A DNA stretch of 64,000 nucleotides from Clostridium gelidum (GTDB lineage: Bacteria > Bacillota > Clostridia > Clostridiales > Clostridiaceae): NCBI RefSeq assembly GCF_019977655.1, contig NZ_AP024849.1, forward strand, positions 5,055,001 through 5,119,000. The letters run 5' to 3'. The notes under the pieces are model-generated. The model was not told the origin of the DNA, ran no database searches, and saw nothing but the letters and a program-made list of their open reading frames with translations. Position 1 is the first letter of the stretch. Every line of letters begins with the position of its first letter. Shown here in pieces: positions 44,183 to 53,200 of this stretch. A program made the translations under genes and the position numbers.

Positions 44183-46141
44183 CTATAAATTAAATTTATC
44201 AATTGTAATTTCTCCAGTTTTATCTATATATACTTCCACATTTTTGGCTGATTCTTCTAACATAATTTGCCTTTCTCCAAAACAAAAAATTGTATTATTA
44301 TATGCTATATCAGCCATAATACGCCCTGTTTTAGGAACTTTTAGTATGGTGTTAACCCCAGCGGTGCTTCCTACTGATTTTAATTTTATTTCATGACCAG
44401 CACATAGAGTGCCTCCTCTAGAAACAGCATGATCACCAGTAAATTCTATATTATTTAACGCTGTTATATTAGAATTATATTGTCCTTTCCCTGTTATAAA
44501 AACACTTCCAGATGCTTCGATTTCAGCCCCTTGTGCATACGCCAAATAAATATTTGTCGGAATAATCACCGAGTTTTCCATTTCTTCCATTTCTTCCTTC
44601 ACTGTTTCAATAAACTGTTGCAATTCTCTTATTTTTTTTATTTTTAATGGTCCAAGCCCTAATAATTTATTTATTATAAACGTAGTTATATCACTTTGTT
44701 GAATTCCTTGAGACATATTATAATTCAAAATACTTCTTGATAATTTAGGAAGTAACTTAAACTTATTCTCTATTAATATTTTAATAATTTCCCCATATTC
44801 TTTCATTCCGAGTAGATTATTTTCTTTTATTTGTTCAGCTGAAGAACATAATTCATTTAAAACATTTTTGAAACTAATTAAATTATCTAAATACTGTTTT
44901 CTTTCAACGTTTTCAGAACCAGCGGTTACTGTTGAATTTAATACGTTACCATTAATAGTAATTTCTCCCGAAGATCTTACTACTGCCGTTTCTACATTTT
45001 TTCCCACATGAAGATCATTTCCTACTTTAACTTCCATGCCTTCTGAAATAGCTCCAACCACGTCTACATTTCCAACAAAATCTATATTTCCACTTTTCAA
45101 ATCCACTTGATCTACTTTATATAGCTTGTTTACAACAATCACATTTCCTTTAATGGCTGGTTTTCCCTCTGTAGTTGCTATAATATTATTATTTTCAAGT
45201 TTACAGCCCTCTCCAGTTTTTACCATAAATTTTTTAGCTGTTTTTCTTTTTATTGACAGTCCTAAAACGTCTATACCATCTACCCCTGATTTACCTGGTA
45301 CTATTTTTGCTATAACATCTCCTATCTTTACATTAGAAAATGAATATCTATTTCTATAATCTACTTTTTGCTCAACATCCGTATGCTTTATTAATTCTTC
45401 TGAATCCTTGAACAAAGTCTGAATCTCATCTGCTATGTCATTTTGAACTGATAATCCTTTAGCTATTATTTTATTATTTACCTGATATTCATTGCATACA
45501 TTATTAAGCTCATCTTCTATAATACCATATCGAATTCCTTTGCTTTGTATCAATTCTTTCAATTCTTTTGGAGAGTATTTAGTTGGATACTCTTCGCTAA
45601 CTTTTTTCTTTATAAGTGTCAAATTTTTATGATATTCTTGATCAACTAGTTTATATACGTGTTTTGAGATAGATTCTATATTAATATAAGCTTCCATTTT
45701 ATCAGTTGTAATTGATATATTCACAGTTCTCATAGGTTCAATTTCATCAAATTTATATTCAATTTTATCTTTACCTGTTACTATAGTTATCAGATCGCTT
45801 TTTTCTCCATTAACAAACAAATTCACACCTGAGCATGACTTTATTGTAATAATCTCATCATTATCTTTAGATTCTGTTATTATTATTTTACCATCTTCTA
45901 CCTTAGCTCCAAATGTTTCTTTAACTTCTATTTCTTCTTCAATCTCTATTATTTCTTTTTCTTCAAGTTTAATTTCAGTATTTAGGTCGTCATTTAATAT
46001 TTCTATTTCAAATTTTTTTTTAAAAAACCTTTTTTCTTCTTTAGTCACTCTATATTTTAGAGCTTCTTTAGAAATATTCAATTCAAATGATGCTTTTTCA
46101 ATACATTCTTCTAAAGATGTTCCAGAAAATTTCACATTCAT
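44183..46141 (-). CDS. fapA: FapA (DUF342) flagellar assembly protein with Jag-N-like N-terminus
   Basis: The DUF342/FapA beta-helical core spans about residues 220-640 (SGVDGIDVLGLSIKRK, GKPAIKGNVIVVNKLYKV, VDVVGAISEGMEVKVGND, ASGSVFITGKGQYNSNI). The first 50 residues (VKFSGTSLEECIEKASFELN) match the Jag-N domain of KhpB-type proteins. The start is set at ATG 46141, where GGGGGAG lies five bases upstream; a longer frame adds 14 residues without a Shine-Dalgarno. The product is 652 residues. FapA-like proteins affect polar flagellar placement in some bacteria, while in clostridia the function is little studied. It heads the chemotaxis operon. Confidence 0.9.
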   Translation of the reverse strand: MNVKFSGTSLEECIEKASFELNISKEALKYRVTKEEKRFFKKKFEIEILNDDLNTEIKLEEKEIIEIEEEIEVKETFGAKVEDGKIIITESKDNDEIITIKSCSGVNLFVNGEKSDLITIVTGKDKIEYKFDEIEPMRTVNISITTDKMEAYINIESISKHVYKLVDQEYHKNLTLIKKKVSEEYPTKYSPKELKELIQSKGIRYGIIEDELNNVCNEYQVNNKIIAKGLSVQNDIADEIQTLFKDSEELIKHTDVEQKVDYRNRYSFSNVKIGDVIAKIVPGKSGVDGIDVLGLSIKRKTAKKFMVKTGEGCKLENNNIIATTEGKPAIKGNVIVVNKLYKVDQVDLKSGNIDFVGNVDVVGAISEGMEVKVGNDLHVGKNVETAVVRSSGEITINGNVLNSTVTAGSENVERKQYLDNLISFKNVLNELCSSAEQIKENNLLGMKEYGEIIKILIENKFKLLPKLSRSILNYNMSQGIQQSDITTFIINKLLGLGPLKIKKIRELQQFIETVKEEMEEMENSVIIPTNIYLAYAQGAEIEASGSVFITGKGQYNSNITALNNIEFTGDHAVSRGGTLCAGHEIKLKSVGSTAGVNTILKVPKTGRIMADIAYNNTIFCFGERQIMLEESAKNVEVYIDKTGEITIDKFNL

Positions 46142-46173
46142 AAATACTCCCCCATTAAAATACTTCTTAATTA

Positions 46174-46184
46174 AGTATATCACA
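46174..46184 (-). promoter_or_regulatory. Possible extended -10 promoter of the fapA-chemotaxis operon
   Basis: The minus strand has TGATATACT: a TG dinucleotide one base before the -10-like TATACT (46174-46179), 32 bases before the fapA ATG. A matching -35 is not clear (TATAAA at 17 bases). Tentative. Confidence 0.35.
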
Positions 46185-46270
46185 GCCTAGTTTAATTTTA
46201 TATCGAAATTTATAGCGAAGTTCATATTAATCGATGTTTTTTTACATTAAATTGTAATTTAGTTCATTTT

Positions 46271-47005
46271 TTAATGATTTTTTAGGTATTGGCTTATATC
46301 ATTATCATACTCAATTGCCAATTTTCTAATAATGTCGTTATTTGAGTCTAAATTTATATTATTTACTGATTTTATTGGCAATATGTTTGGAGATGTACCT
46401 GAAATAAACATTCCATCTAATTTATCAATATCTGAATATTTATACTCTACCTCTTTAACCTTAATTCCAAGTTTTTCTGCTATTTTTATAATTTTGCCTC
46501 TAGTAACACCTGGCAACACTTCATTTATTGGTGATGTTAAAAGTTCATTATCTTTAACCATAAATATATTAGATTTGCTTCCTTCTGTTATATATCCATT
46601 TTGATTAACTAATATAGCCTCATATACATTTTTCTCTTTTATTTCACTATTTACCTTTTCCCTAAAATTATCATCAACTATTTTTGCATTAGGATTGTTA
46701 CGCTCTCCAAAATATAGTATTGTCTTAACCCCTGTGTCGTACATTTCATTTGAAGGATATGAATGTTTTATAAAGAATATCTTTAATATCTTTTCGTGCA
46801 CTCCATATGTTATTTTTATGTTACCTTCAACTTTATTTTCAGATTTTATCAAATCATCTATTTTCCTACTTATCTCTTCATATGTTAATGTGAATTTTTC
46901 ATTAATTAATTCAAATGAATTTTTCATTCTACTTAAATGATTTTCTAGAAAAATCGATTTACCATTTATAACCCTAAGTACTTCATATATTATTTTTTCT
47001 TCCAT
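46271..47005 (-). CDS. Class IV PLP-dependent aminotransferase (IlvE/PabC/Dat family)
   Basis: The 244 residues have fold-type IV features: FLENHLSRMKNSFELI, the block NPNAKIVDDNFREKVN with the likely Schiff-base Lys, EAILVNQNGYITEGSKSNIF (the TEGxxSN phosphate-binding motif), PGVTRGKIIKIAEKLG and MFISGTSPNILPIKSV. The family includes branched-chain aminotransferase, D-amino acid aminotransferase and aminodeoxychorismate lyase. The length suits PabC or a short D-aminotransferase more than IlvE (about 300). It follows the HAD phosphatase gene by 57 bases. The substrate is unresolved. Confidence 0.85.
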   Translation of the reverse strand: MEEKIIYEVLRVINGKSIFLENHLSRMKNSFELINEKFTLTYEEISRKIDDLIKSENKVEGNIKITYGVHEKILKIFFIKHSYPSNEMYDTGVKTILYFGERNNPNAKIVDDNFREKVNSEIKEKNVYEAILVNQNGYITEGSKSNIFMVKDNELLTSPINEVLPGVTRGKIIKIAEKLGIKVKEVEYKYSDIDKLDGMFISGTSPNILPIKSVNNINLDSNNDIIRKLAIEYDNDISQYLKNH

Positions 47006-47062
47006 ATCTTTTCACGCCCTCTCCTTCTACAAGAATTTCTCAAATCATACGTTTTTTAAAAT

Positions 47063-47701
47063 TTATTTCCACTTCAATATTTCTATCTCATGCTTTTTTC
47101 TATAATTTATTAAATATGGTTTTCCAACTAAGTCCAACAATGGTTTGTCTGATAAAGAGTCCGAAAACATGTATGATTCTTTAAAGTTTACTTCTATTTT
47201 TTCGTTTTCAAGAACTTCTTTTAGTCTTCTTACCTTTTCTTCGCCTTTACAATTCTTGCCCTCCATAGTTCTTGTAAAAATACCATCTTTAAAATTGAAT
47301 TTAGTTCCTATTATTTTATCAACTTCTTTTATATTATGAAACTCGTTAATATAAAACTCTGGTGATGCTGAAATTAAATATATATCATACCCTTCACTCT
47401 TAAGTTTTTTCATCATTTTTATTGCATCTTCATATAATATTGTTTTTAATTTTTCATCATAAAATCTCCTTACAAGTTTCGCTAAATCTTGTTCTCTTAT
47501 TCCATCAATAAATTTTAAAAACTCCTCTTTTACTTTTCTCTCATCATATATTTTTAATCCATACATACTTCCACAGTATATAGCTCTAGGTAAAAAACGA
47601 ATATTTCTTTTATCATTTTTTATAACATATTTAAATAATTCCATTAAAGTCTCTTTTTTAGTAATAGTATAATCTATATCAAATATAGCAAGTTTTTTCA
47701 A
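47063..47701 (-). CDS. HAD-IB phosphatase (SerB-like)
   Basis: The 212-residue HAD-superfamily phosphatase has motif I FDIDYTITKKET (nucleophile Asp and acid/base Asp), motif II LISASPEF, a helical cap at 20-90, motif III Lys before NCKGEEKVRRL and motif IV FSDSLSDKPLLD. Subfamily IB includes SerB phosphoserine phosphatases. Serine-pathway or histidinol-phosphate activity is possible; the neighbouring aminotransferase would fit a serine-type route but neither gene is diagnostic. Confidence 0.82.
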   Translation of the reverse strand: MKKLAIFDIDYTITKKETLMELFKYVIKNDKRNIRFLPRAIYCGSMYGLKIYDERKVKEEFLKFIDGIREQDLAKLVRRFYDEKLKTILYEDAIKMMKKLKSEGYDIYLISASPEFYINEFHNIKEVDKIIGTKFNFKDGIFTRTMEGKNCKGEEKVRRLKEVLENEKIEVNFKESYMFSDSLSDKPLLDLVGKPYLINYRKKHEIEILKWK

Positions 47702-47789
47702 AGTATGATACCTACCTTTTTTTAATCTTAGTTTCTATTTCAAAACTGTGTTGATATGACAATTCCTAATATTTAATTCTTAACACTCA

Positions 47790-47825
47790 CCCTTAATATT
47801 TAGACTCTATTCTAAATATTAAGGG
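47790..47825. repeat. 15-bp perfect inverted repeat with 6-base loop
   Basis: CCCTTAATATTTAGA (47790-47804) and its exact complement (47811-47825) flank CTCTAT. Neither side has a T-run, so it is not a classic terminator, though it lies downstream of the aspartate-type aminotransferase and just outside the MITE-like element. TAATATTT/AAATATTA also occurs on both sides of it. Confidence 0.7.
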
Positions 47826-47857
47826 TTCAGAGCTAAATATTATTTATTAATTAATGT

Positions 47858-48170
47858 TATAGCTACCCACCTTAGGAGCTATACTTATTGTTGGTATTAT
47901 ACTCAATATTCACTGTATTTATGTTATATCTAAACAGAGAAATTGGATACATATTTGTGCAATAGGCATTGAAAATGAGCTGTCGAAGTTTCTTAATGGC
48001 AGGTTGTTCCATTTTTGCTTGTCCTGAGCTTGCCTCAGGAGCATGCAGAAATGGGTGCAACCTGACATTTAGAAACTTCCAGCAAAATTTTCTTAGTCCT
48101 ATGGAATAAATATGTATTCAATTTCGGCGGATTATACGCCTAAGTACGATTTCAGTTGTGGGTATCTATA
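47858..48170. mobile_element. 313-bp MITE-like palindromic element
   Basis: The ends match in inverted orientation: TATAGCTACCCAC at 47858-47870 and GTGGGTATCTATA at 48158-48170 (one mismatch in 13). A large inner imperfect palindrome covers 47939-48125: arms beginning GAAATTGgATACATATTT and ending with its complement, continuing through GAAGTTTCT-AATG-CAGGTTG on both sides to an apical TCCTGAG / CTCAGGA hairpin (about 48020-48040). No transposase is encoded; the only frame (62 codons, 47872-48060) is a by-product of the palindrome. Its right end is 6 bp from the stop of the adjacent aminotransferase gene. Terminal repeats plus internal symmetry suggest a non-autonomous mobile or REP-like element. 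The rest of this gap (47702-47789) shows only the HAD gene's leader. Confidence 0.6.
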
Positions 48171-48176
48171 CATTTA

Positions 48177-49370
48177 TCATTTGATTTTACTTAAAAATAT
48201 TGATATTCTATCTATTCCAGTCTCTATTATGTCCATAGATGTTGCATATGATAATCTTATGTAATCATCTAATCCAAATCCCATTCCAGGTATTACTGCA
48301 ACTTTTTCTTCTTCCAATAATACTTTTGCAAAGTCTACTGAATTATTAATAACTTGTTCTCTAAAAGTAGTATTTAAATATGCTGATATATTAACCATAA
48401 TGTAAAATGCTCCACTTGGCTTTATAATAGATATTTCATTTAATTTTTCTAATTTATATATCATGAAATTTCTTCTATTTTCAAATTCTTTAATCATATT
48501 ATTTAAGTCTTCGATTGGTCCATTCAATGCTTCTATTGCTGCATATTGTGCTATTGTATTTACATTTGATGTCATATGACTTTGAATACTGGTCATGAGT
48601 TTAGTTATTTTTTCACTTGCAGCTACATATCCTAATCTCCAGCCTGTCATCGCATATGTTTTAGACACACCATTTATTACTATTGTTCTTTCATATGCAT
48701 CTTCATTTAAAGCTGCTATACTTGTATGTTTTTCTCCATCATATATTAATTTTTCATAAATTTCATCTGATATAATTAACAAATTATGTTCTTTAGCAAA
48801 ATTAGCTATTTCTAATAATTCTTCCTCATGATAAATAGTTCCAGTTGGATTATTAGGACTATTTATTAATATTGCTTTTGTTTTATCTGTAGTAGCTTTT
48901 TCTAAATCAGATATTGTATATTTATAATTATTTTCTTTAGATGTTTCTACAAATACCGGTATTCCATCTGCCAACTTCACTAATTCAGGATAACTAACCC
49001 AATATGGTACTGGAATTAACACTTCATCTTCTGGATTTAAGATAGCCATGAAAGCATTCGCTAAACACTGTTTACCACCAGTAGAAATTGTTATTTGACT
49101 TGGCTTATACTCTAAATCATTGTCATTTTTAAACTTTTCACATATAGTTTGTTTTAGCTCTAATATACCACCTGCTGGAGTATATTTAGTTTTTCCATCA
49201 TGCATTGCTTTTATAGCAGCTTGAATTATATTTTCTGGCGTATTAAAATCTGGTTCACCAGCCCCAAAGCTTACCACGTCAACCCCTTGACTTTTTAATT
49301 CATTTGCTTTAGCTGTAATTGCCAATGTAATAGATGGACTCATATTGCCCGCTTTTTTAGATAATTGCAT
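48177..49370 (-). CDS. Aspartate-type (class I) aminotransferase
   Basis: The 397-residue fold-type I aminotransferase has FGAGEPDFNTPENI (residues 36-49), TPAGGILELKQTICEK, NSPNNPTGTIYHEEEL, SDEIYEKLIYDGEKH and the Schiff-base Lys in GVSKTYAMTGWRLGY; the substrate-carboxylate Arg is in YIRLSYATS. This is the pattern of bacterial AspB/AspC-type aspartate aminotransferases (subgroup Ib). A GGAGGG Shine-Dalgarno precedes the ATG. Confidence 0.9.
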   Translation of the reverse strand: MQLSKKAGNMSPSITLAITAKANELKSQGVDVVSFGAGEPDFNTPENIIQAAIKAMHDGKTKYTPAGGILELKQTICEKFKNDNDLEYKPSQITISTGGKQCLANAFMAILNPEDEVLIPVPYWVSYPELVKLADGIPVFVETSKENNYKYTISDLEKATTDKTKAILINSPNNPTGTIYHEEELLEIANFAKEHNLLIISDEIYEKLIYDGEKHTSIAALNEDAYERTIVINGVSKTYAMTGWRLGYVAASEKITKLMTSIQSHMTSNVNTIAQYAAIEALNGPIEDLNNMIKEFENRRNFMIYKLEKLNEISIIKPSGAFYIMVNISAYLNTTFREQVINNSVDFAKVLLEEEKVAVIPGMGFGLDDYIRLSYATSMDIIETGIDRISIFLSKIK

Positions 49371-49486
49371 TGCTTTATTCCCTCCATTTTAGACAATTGA
49401 ATATGCCTTAATTAAATTGTACATTTTTGTAATATAATAAAAATATATCATTAATATATTAACTTGTAAACAGAGTGGCAAAACCA

Positions 49487-49621
49487 CGATTAATGATTAA
49501 TGATTAATGATGAAAAATGAATGATTTAAGGTTGAAATTACTTCGCAATTTCTTTTATTTATTTTTATTTATAAAAAGCCAAAGGCTTTTCCCCCTAAAT
49601 TATTCATTATTCATTATTCAT
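49487..49621. repeat. Intergenic palindromic repeat with heptad array
   Basis: Starts with the heptamer GATTAAT three times in tandem (49488-49508), then a GAAATT-acttcgc-AATTTC hairpin (about 49536-49554) and an AAGCC-AAA-GGCTT hairpin (about 49577-49589). It ends with the complementary arm TTATTCATTATTCATTATTCATC. With flanking DNA this fills the 312-base gap; nothing else was seen. Confidence 0.6.
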
Positions 49622-49639
49622 CCTTCAGTCTCTACTGAC

Positions 49640-49680
49640 ATTAAGAAAAGACTTTAGTATTAATACTAAAGTCTTATATT
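49640..49680 (-). terminator. Terminator of the DUF1292 gene
   Basis: AAGACTTTAGTATT and AATACTAAAGTCTT (49648-49661 and 49662-49675) form a perfect 28-base palindrome beginning 7 bases after the stop; on the minus strand TTTTCTTAA follows it. It could act as a terminator in both directions. Confidence 0.85.
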
Positions 49681-49682
49681 TT

Positions 49683-50057
49683 CTATTCTTCGCCCACTAA
49701 TTCATCTTGGTAGTAAGCTGATACTCTATCAAATTCCTCTTCGTCCGGAACTACAAGTTCCTCATTATCAAGTCTAAAAAGATAAACTGAATCTTCTTCT
49801 GGATTTTGAGCTAAGTAATATGACTTCTCTTCATATTCAAATTCATCAATTATAGGACATGTAACTATATTTCCATTTTCGTCTTCTAAATCTATAACGA
49901 AGTCTTCTTCATCTTCTTCACCACATCCACAACCACATTCATGTTCATCGTCGTCATGTTTGCAATTACATTCATGATCTTCATCATGGCCGTGTCCACC
50001 ACATCCACAATTTTTTTCTTCATCATTACATCCGCATTTTTCTAAATCTTTTTCCAT
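49683..50057 (-). CDS. DUF1292 protein with Cys/His-rich N-terminus
   Basis: Of the 124 residues, the C-terminal 75 (VIDLEDENGNIVTCPIIDEF, EYEEKSYYLAQNPEEDSVYL, RVSAYYQDELVGEE) are a DUF1292 (YrzB-like) domain, a short acidic domain of unknown function common in Firmicutes. The first 50 residues form a dense array of Cys and His (CGCNDEEKNCGCGGHGHDED and further ECNCKHDDDEHECGCGCGEE), which looks able to bind metal such as Zn, Ni or Cu. Ordinary YrzB-type proteins lack it. A 10-bp hairpin lies in its leader. Confidence 0.8.
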   Translation of the reverse strand: MEKDLEKCGCNDEEKNCGCGGHGHDEDHECNCKHDDDEHECGCGCGEEDEEDFVIDLEDENGNIVTCPIIDEFEYEEKSYYLAQNPEEDSVYLFRLDNEELVVPDEEEFDRVSAYYQDELVGEE

Positions 50058-50082
50058 TTTATAGCCTCCTTTAGGTTCTACT

Positions 50083-50108
50083 TATCTGAAAAAATTAATT
50101 TTCAGATA
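50083..50108 (-). promoter_or_regulatory. Leader hairpin upstream of the DUF1292 gene
   Basis: TATCTGAAAA / TTTTCAGATA (50083-50092 and 50099-50108) is a perfect 10-bp stem 25 bases before the ATG, just ahead of the AAAGGAGG Shine-Dalgarno. It could modulate translation. A second small stem AAAATTGC-AAC-GCAATTTT lies at 50137-50155. Confidence 0.5.
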
Positions 50109-50157
50109 TATCAATTAATTTTAACCTTAAATACTTAAAATTGCAACGCAATTTTGA

Positions 50158-50200
50158 TGAAAAAGAGCCATTCTTTTTTCAAAGAATGACTCTTTTTTAT
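50158..50200 (-). terminator. Terminator of nifJ
   Basis: A 15-bp stem with one mismatch (AAAGAGcCATTCTTT at 50162-50176 with AAAGAATGaCTCTTT at 50181-50195) is followed on the minus strand by TTTTTCATC. It is 40 bases after the nifJ stop. Confidence 0.88.
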
Positions 50201-50234
50201 TGCGCAAATTTATTTATTTATTTATTATTTTACA

Positions 50235-53200
50235 CTATTGTTGATTAGCTAATTTCTTGTATCCTTCTAATCTTTCTATAGCATCTTGATGAGTCTTTTC
50301 AAATAAAGCATCGGCTGCTTCTGGGAATGCTTTAGCAAGAGAAGAGTATCTAACTTCTCCCATTAAGAATTCTTTGAAATCTGCTGTTGGTTCTTTTGAA
50401 TCTAATGTAAATGGATTCTTTCCAGCTTCTTTTAAAGTTGGGTTGAATCTGTACATTTGCCAATATCCACATGCAGTAGCTCTCTTAGCTTCTTCTTGGC
50501 TGTTACCCATACCAATTCTTAATCCGTGGTTTATACATGGTGCATAAGCAATTATTAATGATGGTCCTTTATAAGCTTCTGCTTCTGCGATTGCTTTAAT
50601 AACTTGGTTCTTATCAGCTCCCATGTTAATTTGAGCTACATATACATAACCATAACTCATAGCCATCATTCCAAGATCTTTCTTCTTAGTCTTCTTACCG
50701 CTTGCAGCAAATTTAGCTATTGCAGCAGTTGGAGTAGCTTTAGATGATTGACCACCAGTGTTTGAGTAAACTTCTGTATCTACTACTAAAATATTTACAT
50801 CTTCTCCAGTAGCTAATACATGGTCAACTCCACCGTATCCGATATCGTAAGCCCATCCGTCTCCTCCGATGATCCATTGTGATCTCTTAACTAAATAGTC
50901 TTTTTCAGCTAATATTTCCTTAGCAACTTCAGTATTAGATGTTTCTAAAGCAGAAACTAATTTATCAGCTCTTTCTCTAGTTCCTTCACCTTCATTTACG
51001 TTGTCTAACCAATCTTGTAATTCAGCTTTTGCTGAATCATTTGCAGCTATAGCAACTTCAGCTTTTTGTTCAATTCTTTCTCTTATAGCTTTAACTCCTA
51101 AGAACATACCTAATCCATACTCAGCATTATCTTCGAATAATGAATTAGCCCAAGCTGGACCGTGTCCTTCTTTATTCTTAGTATATGGAGTTGAAGGTGC
51201 TGATCCACCCCAGATTGATGTACATCCAGTAGCGTTGGCAATCATCATTCTATCTCCAACTAATTGAGTTATAGCTTTAACATATGGAGTTTCTCCACAA
51301 CCTGCACAAGCTCCTGAGAACTCAAGTAATGGTTTTTCAAATTGACTACCTTTAACTGTATTCTTGTTCATTGGATTCTTCTTAACTGAAATATCATGAA
51401 CTAAATAATCCCAAACTTCTATTTGATTATGTTGAGATTCTTGTGGTTTCATAACTAATGCTTTTCCTGGTGCTGGACATACTTGAGCACAGTTTCCACA
51501 ACCTGAACAGTCAAGTGGTGTTATACCCATTGCATAGAATAATGGTTCTTCTGTCTTTAATGCTTTAGCAGCTACTGCCTTAGTTGCACTTGGTGCAGCA
51601 TTCTTTTCTGCATCTGTTAATAAGAATGGTCTTATTACAGCATGTGGACATACTATTGCACATTGGTTACATTGGATACATTTTTCTGAATCCCATTCAG
51701 GAACATTTACTGCAATTCCTCTTTTTTCGAATGCTGCAGTACCATTTTCGAAAGTACCATCTTCCATTCCTGCAAATGCTGAAACTGGAAGTGCGTCTCC
51801 TTCTTGTCTGTTCATTGGAATAACTATATCTTTAACAAATTTTGTAATATGTTTAATTTCTACTACTTCTTCATCTGCAACTGTCTTCCAAGCTTCTGGA
51901 ATATTTATTGCAACAATTGATTCAACACCCTTATCGATAGCAGCGTTGTTCATGTTAACAACTTTTTCACCCTTCTTACCATAAGAAGATACAACTGAAT
52001 CTTTTAAGTATTTAATAGCATCTTCAACTGGAATAACGTTAGCTAACTTGAAGAAAGCTGATTGCATTATCATGTTGATTCTTCCGCCAAGACCAATTTC
52101 TTGAGCAATTCCCACAGCATTTAAAGTGTAGAACTTAATGTTGTTATTTGCTAAGAATCTCTTATATGCTGCTGGTAATTTTTCTTCTAACTCTTCTGGA
52201 CTCCAGATAGTATTTAATAAGAAAGTAGAATTTGGCTTTAATCCTTCAAGTACATTGTATTTGTGGATGTATGATTGGTTAGAACATGAAACAAAGTCTG
52301 CTTTGTTTATTAAGTATGGTGACTTAATTGCTTTCTTACCAAATCTTAAATGAGATACTGTAATTCCACCTGATTTCTTTGAATCATAGAAGAAGTATGC
52401 TTGAGCAAACATGTCTGTATGATCTCCAATGATTTTGATTGCACTCTTGTTTGCTCCAACAGTACCATCTGATCCAAGTCCCCAGAACTTACAAGCTGTA
52501 GTTCCTTCTGGAGTAGCATCTATATCTTCAGTTACTTCTAATGAAGTATTTGTAACGTCATCAACGATTCCTATTGTAAATCCATTCTTTGGTGCATCTT
52601 GTGCTAAGTTAGCATAAACTGCAGCAATGTGTCCTGGATTTGGATCTTTTGATCCTAAACCAAATCTACCACCAACAATAAGTGGTGCATTAGCTTGTCC
52701 GAAGAATGCATTTCTGATATCTAAGTATAATGGTTCCCCAGTTGATCCTGGTTCTTTAGTTCTATCTAAAACAGCAATTTTCTTAACTGTTTTTGGAATA
52801 GCAGCTAATAATCTTTCATTTGAGAATGGTCTGTATAATCTTACTTTAATAACACCAACTTTTTGTCCGTTAGCATTTAAGTAATCTATAGTTTCTTCAC
52901 AAACATCAGTAGCTGAACCCATAGCTACGATTACTCTATCAGCATCTGGTGCTCCATAGTAATCGAAACAGTGATATTCTCTACCTGTTAATTTAGTGAT
53001 TTCAGCCATATAACCTTCAACAGTTTCTGGTAATGCATCGTAGAATTTATTAACAGATTCTCTTTCTTGGAAATAGACATCTGCATTTTGAGCAGTTCCT
53101 CTAGTTACAGGATGATTTGGGTTTAATGCTCTTTCTCTGAAAGCTTTAACTGAATCCCAATCAAGTAAGTTTGCTAATTCATCATATTCTAAAACTTCAA

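Noticed and set aside
47872..48060. 62-codon minus-strand frame
   Set aside because: It lies inside the MITE-like palindrome and has no Shine-Dalgarno; its sequence is explained by the inverted repeat.
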